NCBI GenBank assembly: GCA_014729945.1
Contig: WJJC01000026.1
Span: 1 to 12,300, forward strand
Source of the DNA: Candidatus Bathyarchaeota archaeon
GTDB lineage: Archaea; Thermoproteota; Bathyarchaeia; TCS64
Reading direction: 5' to 3'
Length of the DNA: 12,300 nt
In this document: positions 6,342 through 11,560 of the stretch, in pieces
How the letters are laid out: each line of letters opens with the position of its first letter
How positions within the stretch are numbered: the stretch's first letter is position 1
Translations under genes and position numbers: made by a program
The notes under the pieces: model-generated
The model's database searches: none
What the model saw: the letters and a program-made list of their open reading frames with translations, nothing else
What the model was told of the DNA's origin: nothing

Positions 6342-6363
6342 GTTAAGAAAAGAAATAGACCAA

Positions 6364-6373
6364 GGATATAATT
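6364..6373 (-). promoter_or_regulatory. TATA-like element AATTATATCC for the 87-residue protein gene
   Basis: On the minus strand it is centred 27-28 bases before ATG 6341, the leaderless spacing. Confidence 0.55.
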
Positions 6374-6387
6374 CCTATTCTCCTCAA

Positions 6388-6723
6388 TTACTGCCTTGGA
6401 GTGGAATCTTCGTTTGATGGTTGATTTGAATTATTTTTATTCAATGCTGGTTGAAGTTCATCGCCACATTTTTGACAATATATTGCGTCAACCGGGTTTA
6501 AGTGTCCACAGTTTTGGCAAACAGGTCGGGATCTTGGTCTAGCGGGGATAACAAAATACGCTACAATATAAGCAAGGATACCTGCTCCGCCTGCAAACAC
6601 GAATAGGATCCAGAGGAGTCTTATAACATTAGGATCAATATTCATGTACTCGCCTATTCCACCGCATATTCCAGCGATCACCCGGTTCTGGTGAGAACGG
6701 TATAGTTTCTTTTCATAAGACAT
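6388..6723 (-). CDS. PspC-domain membrane protein with C-terminal zinc ribbon
   Basis: A 111-residue protein. Residues 5-61 form a PspC domain (phage shock protein C family): KLYRSHQNRVIAGICGGIGEY, then NIDPNVIRLLWILFVF and a hydrophobic helix at about 34-59 ending FVIPARP. After the membrane segment comes a zinc ribbon with C69/C72 and C83/C86 (VCQNCGHLN...IYCQKCGDEL), then a polar Asn/Gln/Ser-rich tail of about 20 residues. In bacteria PspC works with PspB in the membrane-stress response. No PspA, PspB or PspF gene is in the window, so here only a membrane-associated, possibly stress-linked role can be suggested. The zinc ribbon probably faces the cytoplasm. The gene has a strong TATA element at leaderless spacing. 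Confidence 0.9.
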   Translation of the reverse strand: MSYEKKLYRSHQNRVIAGICGGIGEYMNIDPNVIRLLWILFVFAGGAGILAYIVAYFVIPARPRSRPVCQNCGHLNPVDAIYCQKCGDELQPALNKNNSNQPSNEDSTPRQ

Positions 6724-6747
6724 GTTATGTATGGAATAAAGACTATG

Positions 6748-6756
6748 TTTTATATA
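6748..6756 (-). promoter_or_regulatory. TATA box TATATAAAA for the PspC-domain gene
   Basis: A near-consensus archaeal TATA box on the minus strand, about 28 bases before ATG 6723. It is the strongest promoter match in the window. Confidence 0.7.
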
Positions 6757-6827
6757 GGTGAGGTTTTTTTTCGAGATTTGTAAATTGAAAAATTCATATT
6801 ATAGGTGTTATGCGATAACTGTCCAAA

Positions 6828-6854
6828 CTAGAATAAGTCTAGATTAGAATAATC
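6828..6854. repeat. Two adjoining short inverted repeats in an intergenic gap
   Basis: CTAGA-N5-TCTAG (6828-6842) and GATTA-GAA-TAATC (6842-6854) lie side by side; AGAATAA occurs in both. They sit in the 185-base gap between the 91-residue gene and the PspC gene. Both could be protein sites or weak hairpins. In this AT-rich DNA arms of five bases are not strong evidence. I see no tRNA fold or ORF in the gap. Confidence 0.25.
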
Positions 6855-6908
6855 TTTGATTAGGCGATATTAACAGGGTTTTCCCAGTTACTGGTTAAAT
6901 AGAAATCC

Positions 6909-7184
6909 TTAATCGAGTCTTTTTACCCTGATTTCTCTATAAAGTTCGGGGTTGTATTTTTTGAGCTTGGCAATTATTTCCTGCGGATTATCTCCGTGAT
7001 TCTTCCAGTCAAGATGCCAAGTTCTAATACCTTCACTATAATTTGATTCAGGGCTTAACTTAGCATATCCACTACTAGTGATCTGATTTTCCACATATAG
7101 TATATCTTCTTCGTTTATTTTGTCTAAGCTGAATATTATTTTATATTCTGAAGTTGGGTTATTTTCCCTTGGATTATATTCCAT
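6909..7184 (-). CDS. Small hypothetical protein (91 residues)
   Basis: This is an unrecognised 91-residue soluble protein. Strand-like segments at about 14-19 (YKIIFSL) and 53-59 (IRTWHLDW) alternate with helices at about 25-36 and 66-80 (PQEIIAKLKKYNPELYREI), giving a beta-alpha-beta-alpha pattern that could form a small ferredoxin-like fold. This is inference from the residue pattern only. It has no cysteines and no signal peptide. ATG 7184 is supported by a TATA element 27-28 bases upstream. It lies 60 bases beyond the thioredoxin stop on the same strand, so readthrough from the sulfosugar operon is possible, but its own promoter suggests separate expression. Confidence 0.65.
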   Translation of the reverse strand: MEYNPRENNPTSEYKIIFSLDKINEEDILYVENQITSSGYAKLSPESNYSEGIRTWHLDWKNHGDNPQEIIAKLKKYNPELYREIRVKRLD

Positions 7185-7206
7185 GTATAAGTTATTGTTA
7201 AGGTGA

Positions 7207-7216
7207 GTTATAGAAC
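7207..7216 (-). promoter_or_regulatory. TATA-like element GTTCTATAAC for the 91-residue protein gene
   Basis: On the minus strand it is centred 27-28 bases before ATG 7184, the leaderless spacing. Confidence 0.5.
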
Positions 7217-7244
7217 TTAGGGATATAAACGTGCTCTAAGATGA

Positions 7245-7559
7245 TTAACTATTTCGATGTTCGTCCATTATTTCTTTTATCTGTTTCATGGATTTAGCGC
7301 CAACTTCTCTATGAATTTCACGACCATCCTTAATTATCATAAAACACGGTAAGCCCTTTACATTATATTTATTAGCAATCCCCATGTTTCGATCAGCGTT
7401 TACTGTTGCTATTATGAATTCTTTTTCTGTTGCTTCTATTTGTTTGAGGGTTTTTTTTATGGCATGACAGGGGGGACACCATGATGCCCAGAATTCCAAG
7501 AGTACGGGTTGACGGGAGTGGAGTACCTTTTCATCGAAATTTTTTGTGGTTATCTCCAT
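7245..7559 (-). CDS. Thioredoxin-fold protein with WCPPC active site
   Basis: A 104-residue single-domain thioredoxin, a dithiol/disulfide oxidoreductase. The active site is W27-C28-P-P-C31 in FWASWCPPCHAIKK. The WCPPC form is common in TlpA/ResA-type proteins, whereas classical thioredoxin is WCGPC. There is no signal peptide, so it acts in the cytoplasm. The cis-proline is P71 in VKGLPCFMI, followed by a cysteine (C72) where threonine is usual. ATG 7559 shares its A with the stop of the UDP-sulfoquinovose synthase gene (TAATG), so translation is probably coupled. It is the last gene of the operon. A job in keeping the upstream enzyme's cysteines reduced, or in sulfur handling for it, is inference from context. 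Confidence 0.92.
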   Translation of the reverse strand: MEITTKNFDEKVLHSRQPVLLEFWASWCPPCHAIKKTLKQIEATEKEFIIATVNADRNMGIANKYNVKGLPCFMIIKDGREIHREVGAKSMKQIKEIMDEHRNS

Positions 7560-9148
7560 TAGTCATCTTCGTCTCCATGTATTTTAGGCTCATCGGTTCT
7601 GATAGAGGGACTCTCGGGGGATGTCTCATCTTTTTCTGTTTGGGTTACTAGAGTTGGTCTGTAACCTTCGATAGACCGCGTTCCAGGTTCGTATGTTTCA
7701 AGGGTCATAGATTTTTTATGATTACCGTTCCACCAAGTCTGGGGGAATACGGATTCACGTATTGACTCTAAACGTTCTCGTATCTTTGGGGTAAGTAGTA
7801 GCTGGAACATCCTATCGATCTCTTTCTCCAGGGGAGTTTTTGGATCATATCCATGATCTTCTCTAAGTTTCTTAGATACTACTAGGAAAGGGTGTTCATC
7901 TGCTTCGACTCTCGGGTTTTCCATGCGCTGTATTTTTACAGTTAAACCATGGTTTTGGCTCCCTATTTTGGCCACTATCTCAGCGAGTTCTTTAACTTTG
8001 TAAAGTTCGCTAAGTTGATTTACTACATCGTATTGGCCTGGCTCTGGTGGGGATACGATCAGTCTTGTCATACACTCCATAGCATCCTCTAATGCGAGAT
8101 AACCTCGTATTTGTTCACCCGAACCATAAACGGTTAGAGGTATGCCTAAAACGGCTTGGGCTACAAATCGGTTTATCACAGTACCGAACCACTCGTCCAC
8201 ATCCAGACGTGTTCTAAGGTCTGGGTGGGCTGAAACCTCATCTGTGTGAACACCGAAAATAACTCCCTGCATTATATCGTAGCTTCTAAGCCACCAGTAT
8301 TTGCATGCCTCATACACGTTGAAGGTGTCTTGTACTTTGCTAACGTGGTAGAAGCTGGCTGGGTCTCTTGGAGTTAATTCTCCACCCATGCTCCATTCTT
8401 GTCCCTGCCAAGATATTACCGCGTCAGCGGGGAACAAACCCTCGAATATGGGTCTCCCCGTTAATGGTGTACCATACTCCCCCATGGTTCCCAGTTTTAT
8501 TATGCTAGCTTCTGGGCAGTGTTCTTTGATGAGGAATAGTACTCCAAGAGTTCCTAGGGTGTTGTTGTATTGTGTCTTTATGGCGTGTTCTGCGTCGACC
8601 ATACTGTAAGGTGCGCTGGGTATTTCCCCATAGTGGATAATGGCTTCTGGTTTTACCTCCTCCAAGAAAACTGCAAGTTTATCACGGTCAAGTAAATCCA
8701 TTTCCTGGAAGTTTATATCCACATCGTGAACCTCTTTAGCGGTTTTAAGCCTAGTCTCCATTTCAGCTACAGGAACCACACTCTTGCTACCTTTCTCAGC
8801 GACTGCACGTCTTCTGAGATAATTATCTATTCCACTAACTTTGCACCCCAGTATTGCTAATTTTAACCCCAGAGTCCAACCAAGGTATCCGTCTATACCA
8901 AGGATCATAACGCGCATATCCTTGAGCATTAACCCATACTCGGTTTCTATCCACTCTGGGCATTGCTGGAAGGTTATACTCGGCTCAAACATACCTAAAC
9001 CAGGTCGTCTAGCGCACTCGATCAGGAGTCCTTCTTCACTAATCTTGTTTCTAATGTCTGAGACGGATTGTCCGCATGCGCGGAACTCTACGTTTCCTTT
9101 TAATATGGCAGCTGGACAATTCCAGCATGTTTTATCTTTGTTATGCAT
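7559..9148 (-). CDS. agl3: UDP-sulfoquinovose synthase (SQD1/Agl3 family) with cysteine-rich N-terminal extension
   Basis: An NAD-dependent SDR-type enzyme that makes UDP-sulfoquinovose from UDP-glucose and sulfite. In plants and bacteria this feeds sulfolipid; in Sulfolobus, Agl3 feeds the S-layer N-glycan. The Rossmann motif is GIDGYLGW (84-91), against GGDGYCGW in plant SQD1. SQD1 hallmarks follow: SAPYSM (178-183), LGTMGEYGTP (219-228, catalytic Thr 221), ASFYHVSKVQD (264-274, Tyr 267 and Lys 271), GVIFGVHTDE, LTVYGSGEQIRGYL, NPRVEADEH and KKSMT. The first 78 residues are extra, with five cysteines (C8xxC11, C25, C45, C63) and no known domain. The last 40 residues are acidic and probably disordered. 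An AGGAG site supports ATG 9148, and the gene overlaps the phosphodiesterase gene by 8 bases and the thioredoxin gene by 1. The family call is firm; the end product is unknown. Confidence 0.93.
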   Translation of the reverse strand: MHNKDKTCWNCPAAILKGNVEFRACGQSVSDIRNKISEEGLLIECARRPGLGMFEPSITFQQCPEWIETEYGLMLKDMRVMILGIDGYLGWTLGLKLAILGCKVSGIDNYLRRRAVAEKGSKSVVPVAEMETRLKTAKEVHDVDINFQEMDLLDRDKLAVFLEEVKPEAIIHYGEIPSAPYSMVDAEHAIKTQYNNTLGTLGVLFLIKEHCPEASIIKLGTMGEYGTPLTGRPIFEGLFPADAVISWQGQEWSMGGELTPRDPASFYHVSKVQDTFNVYEACKYWWLRSYDIMQGVIFGVHTDEVSAHPDLRTRLDVDEWFGTVINRFVAQAVLGIPLTVYGSGEQIRGYLALEDAMECMTRLIVSPPEPGQYDVVNQLSELYKVKELAEIVAKIGSQNHGLTVKIQRMENPRVEADEHPFLVVSKKLREDHGYDPKTPLEKEIDRMFQLLLTPKIRERLESIRESVFPQTWWNGNHKKSMTLETYEPGTRSIEGYRPTLVTQTEKDETSPESPSIRTDEPKIHGDEDD

Positions 9149-10415
9149 AGTTTTTTTCTCCTATTTGTTTGAATATGTTTATGGCATCCTTGATCCAGAG
9201 GTTCTCTAGTTCTAGTCCTTGTTCTCGGATGTAGAGAAAGGCGTCGTCCTCGGTGTGTGTACCTGTGAGAAGGTCTTTTCCGAATATGTTTTCTTTAAAT
9301 AAATTTGTTTTAAATGTGAATCCCTTGTGTGGGATTACAACCAAGTCAGGGCCATTACTAGTTTGGGGACCGGAAAAAATATCTTGTCTTTTATAGACAT
9401 TTTTAACCACTTTTTTTCCTTTATAGGTTAGATCCAGTAATAACTCTACGAGTTCTTCTTGTAATTCATTGACTTTGGTTTTTTTTACAGATCCATTAGG
9501 GAATTTGCCTTTATGGTTAAGATAGATTTTTGTTTGCTCCGCTACAAAGGCCCGTGTTTCTTTTTGTATATTGTTATAATTTTTCCTTGGATTTGTTTCA
9601 TGGATTAGATAGTCTTCTTGTCTTAGTAGAGTGTTTAGGTTAACTGAGATGTTTATGGGACCCATTCCGTGATCGCTTAACATCAACAAAGGTGCACTGG
9701 GATCGAGGAGTTCAGTTATGTGTTCTATAGTTTGATCCACTTTTTTGAAAAAATCTAGAAAATCTTGATGATGTGGATGATTGTTATCCATGTATGCGTT
9801 CCAGAGGTAGTGCTCTATACGATCTGTACCTGTCACTACGAAGAAAAGGGTGTGATAGTTATGCTTTGATAGTAAATAATCGATTAAATTTACACGTTTT
9901 TCCAAAGTTTCATTAAGTTTTTCTAAAAATAAGGGGATGGATTCATTGAATAATGATGTATCTACATCCACTTGGTAATCATTTTCCTGCAACCACGGGA
10001 GATGTTCTTGAGGGTAGATTGATTTATTTAGATTTGGTGATACGAATCCCGTTATCATTACTCCGTTTAAGGGTTGAACGGGATATGATGCAGGAAGATT
10101 AATGATTAGATTTTGTTTATTGGTTTTTTGCCAGAATGGTTTTGCTTTGAGCTTGTGACTATTGTGAAAACTTTGGGAATAGGTTCCGGGTATGAACTCT
10201 GTGAACCCGAAGATCCCGTGTTTGCCTGGGTTTGTTCCTGTTATCATGCTGTTCCAGCTGGCTGCGCTATTGGGAGGGAGACTGGAATGTAGTGGAGCTA
10301 GGGTACCTTCTTTGATTAATTGTTTCATATAGGGCATGGTATTGTTATCTGTTAGTGTTTCCAAGAGATGTATTGGCACTCCGTCTAGGCCAATTATTCC
10401 TTCTCTCGGTTTCAA
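9141..10415 (-). CDS. Alkaline-phosphatase-superfamily phosphodiesterase/phosphatase
   Basis: A 424-residue metal-dependent hydrolase of the alkaline phosphatase superfamily, in the group of archaeal nucleotide pyrophosphatase/phosphodiesterase-like proteins. Two-metal site elements are in order: IIGLDG (D11), the nucleophile loop PPNSAASWNSMITGTNPGKHG (split: PPNSAASWNS, then MITGTNPGKHG), FFVVTGTDRIEHYLW with Asp and His, LMLSDHGMG, and GTHTED near the end. The usual nucleophile Thr aligns with Ser 50. No signal peptide is seen, so it is probably cytoplasmic. The start is TTG 10415: the only upstream in-frame codons lead to a stop, and GGGTGAT lies five bases before it. It is the first gene of the operon with the sulfosugar synthase and thioredoxin. 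The substrate is unknown; a nucleotide-sugar, glycan or lipid phosphodiester is a guess from context. Confidence 0.88.
   Translation of the reverse strand: MKPREGIIGLDGVPIHLLETLTDNNTMPYMKQLIKEGTLAPLHSSLPPNSAASWNSMITGTNPGKHGIFGFTEFIPGTYSQSFHNSHKLKAKPFWQKTNKQNLIINLPASYPVQPLNGVMITGFVSPNLNKSIYPQEHLPWLQENDYQVDVDTSLFNESIPLFLEKLNETLEKRVNLIDYLLSKHNYHTLFFVVTGTDRIEHYLWNAYMDNNHPHHQDFLDFFKKVDQTIEHITELLDPSAPLLMLSDHGMGPINISVNLNTLLRQEDYLIHETNPRKNYNNIQKETRAFVAEQTKIYLNHKGKFPNGSVKKTKVNELQEELVELLLDLTYKGKKVVKNVYKRQDIFSGPQTSNGPDLVVIPHKGFTFKTNLFKENIFGKDLLTGTHTEDDAFLYIREQGLELENLWIKDAINIFKQIGEKNYA
9158..9162 (-). promoter_or_regulatory. Shine-Dalgarno AGGAG for the UDP-sulfoquinovose synthase gene
   Basis: AGGAG lies nine bases before ATG 9148, inside the last codons of the phosphodiesterase gene. 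It supports the long start that includes the cysteine-rich extension. Confidence 0.6.
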
Positions 10416-10420
10416 CCACC

Positions 10421-10427
10421 ATCACCC
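10421..10427 (-). promoter_or_regulatory. Shine-Dalgarno GGGTGAT deciding the TTG start of the phosphodiesterase
   Basis: GGGTGAT on the minus strand matches the archaeal anti-SD over GGTGAT and lies five bases before TTG 10415. It makes this rare start codon credible. Confidence 0.6.
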
Positions 10428-10438
10428 TTCTAACTTAG

Positions 10439-10458
10439 TTACTACACTACAGTAGTAA
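10439..10458. promoter_or_regulatory. Inverted repeat at the operon's transcription start (candidate operator)
   Basis: TTACTAC-ACTACA-GTAGTAA is a perfect 7-base inverted repeat with a 6-base spacer. It spans from the edge of the TATA box (10457-10465, minus) to just before the predicted start of transcription near 10435. A repressor bound here would block polymerase. It is the longest clean inverted repeat I found in a promoter of this window. Confidence 0.5.
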
Positions 10459-10465
10459 ATATATA
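10457..10465 (-). promoter_or_regulatory. TATA box TATATATTT for the sulfosugar operon
   Basis: TATATATTT on the minus strand is centred about 46 bases before TTG 10415. Transcription would start near 10435, leaving a leader of about 20 bases that carries the GGGTGAT site. Confidence 0.55.
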
Positions 10466-10503
10466 TGTTTTGGAGTTATTGGTGAAGACAGCCAATTAAG
10501 GAG

Positions 10504-10519
10504 AATAAAAAGATAAAAA
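10504..10519 (-). terminator. T-rich tract after the 81-residue protein gene
   Basis: The minus strand reads TTTTTATCTTTTTATT starting six bases past the stop at 10526. It should insulate the sulfosugar operon from the gene upstream. Confidence 0.5.
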
Positions 10520-10525
10520 TGAAGC

Positions 10526-10771
10526 CTATTCCTTCTCTAAATAGGTTTGGTTGTTTACCACAGATACATCTACCTTATCCTGAAGATTTCTTAGATCTAT
10601 CCTTTTCTTTAATTGTGTTCTAAGATAGTTCGCATCTTTATCAGGTACATCGACTTTTACAAGCGATTCCTCACTTTCAAGAAACTTGTCCATTATTGGA
10701 TCGTATTTACTCCTGTAAGTTCTTGGTGGCTTTTTATCCACCGGTTTTAATTCGAATTCTATATCACTCAT
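10526..10771 (-). CDS. Small hypothetical protein (81 residues)
   Basis: An unrecognised, charged, soluble protein. The first 30 residues are polar with a basic patch (KKPPRTYRSKYD). Residues about 37-79 form a compact pattern: a strand (LVKVDVPDKD), an amphipathic helix (NYLRTQLKKRIDLRNL) and a second strand ending VSVVNNQTYLEK. This beta-alpha-beta layout and the precise ending look like a conserved small domain rather than a chance frame. It has no cysteine, signal or membrane segment. ATG 10771 is supported by a clear TATA box 27 bases upstream. It lies between nrdG and the sulfosugar operon on the same strand, but its own promoter and a following T-rich tract make it a separate unit. Confidence 0.7.
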   Translation of the reverse strand: MSDIEFELKPVDKKPPRTYRSKYDPIMDKFLESEESLVKVDVPDKDANYLRTQLKKRIDLRNLQDKVDVSVVNNQTYLEKE

Positions 10772-10793
10772 GTTTCATTCATATTTTTGGTGA

Positions 10794-10802
10794 CTTATAT
10801 AC
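10794..10802 (-). promoter_or_regulatory. TATA box GTATATAAG for the 81-residue protein gene
   Basis: GTATATAAG on the minus strand is centred 27 bases before ATG 10771, the leaderless spacing. Confidence 0.65.
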
Positions 10803-10882
10803 TGGTGGGGTTTTATATCTATAGATCCTAATCAAATTCACTATATCTTAGTTGTCAGACGAGCATCTTTTGGATTTTTTTT

Positions 10883-11560
10883 CTAAATTCTTAGTATTAC
10901 TTCCTCTGCGTATTCAGACATTATTTCTCCAAAACGAGATATTGTTTCACTTGAAAAGGGTTCAATGGAGCTGTAAGCTGGATTCAAAGTGTCTTCAGGT
11001 ATGAATTGTTGAAACGCAAATCTTGTTGCTCCGTTAACCATTTCACCAATTTGATGCACTATTTCTTCGTTTATTAGACCCGGTACAACTGTACACCTGA
11101 ACTCGTAGTTAATTGACCCATTTTTTAGTAAATTTATAGTTCTTTGAATTGCTTCTGGCTTATCCGCCTCCAATTTTGAATAAAGTTTTCTTGACGTTTT
11201 TACATCTACAGCCATATAGTCTAAGAAGGGTATAGCCTGTTCAATAACCTCTGGCAACATACCGTTAGAATCAAGTTTTACTTTGTAACCTCTAGTTTTT
11301 AGTTTTTTAATGAAAGATACGAGGTCTTTTTGTATTGTTGGTTCTCCGCCTGTTATTACAACATGGTCAATGTATTTTTTTCGTTTCTCTAGGATTTCTA
11401 TTGCCCTAGTCTCTGATAAATAGGGTCCATTATATTCAAGTATAATTCTCCAGTTATGGCAATAAGGACATCTTAGATTGCATCCAGCAGTAAAAAGAAT
11501 AGTAGAAACATTATCAGGGTAGTCGATGAGGCTTGTTTTTTGTATTCCACTGAACCTCAA
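10883..11560 (-). CDS. nrdG: Anaerobic ribonucleotide reductase activating protein (radical SAM)
   Basis: A radical-SAM enzyme that uses S-adenosylmethionine and a [4Fe-4S] cluster to place the glycyl radical on NrdD. The cluster motif is C-x3-C-x2-C in FTAGCNLRCPYCHNW, preceded by the family's GIQKTSLIDYP. ITGGEP follows for SAM binding, then LDSNGMLPE and DYMAVDVKTS. At about 225 residues it is of the longer NrdG type common in archaea and some bacteria. The frame is open from GTG 11581 (232 residues). I chose TTG 11560 because it gives the usual short lead (MRFSGIQKTSL) and its TTGA overlaps the nrdD stop TGA, a classic coupled arrangement. No SD is obvious for either start. It is cotranscribed with nrdD. 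Confidence 0.92.
   Translation of the reverse strand: MRFSGIQKTSLIDYPDNVSTILFTAGCNLRCPYCHNWRIILEYNGPYLSETRAIEILEKRKKYIDHVVITGGEPTIQKDLVSFIKKLKTRGYKVKLDSNGMLPEVIEQAIPFLDYMAVDVKTSRKLYSKLEADKPEAIQRTINLLKNGSINYEFRCTVVPGLINEEIVHQIGEMVNGATRFAFQQFIPEDTLNPAYSSIEPFSSETISRFGEIMSEYAEEVILRI

Noticed and set aside
6724..6908. Possible small RNA gene in the 185-base gap
   Set aside because: Only short inverted repeats of 4-5 bases are seen (also CCAG-TTA-CTGG near 6882); no tRNA-like fold, C/D box pair or clear promoter pointing into the gap.
8388..8609. 73-residue plus-strand open frame
   Set aside because: Antisense to the conserved core of the synthase gene; composition is that of a reverse-frame shadow.
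9141..9162. Slippery run A-AAA-AAC at the end of the AlkP gene, possible frameshift fusion to the synthase
   Set aside because: A -1 shift at this site does not enter the synthase frame, which is +1 relative to AlkP, and the synthase has its own AGGAG and ATG.
8841..9209. 122-residue plus-strand open frame
   Set aside because: It lies antisense over the start of the UDP-sulfoquinovose synthase gene and the end of the AlkP gene, both certain by family match; its product has no recognisable features.
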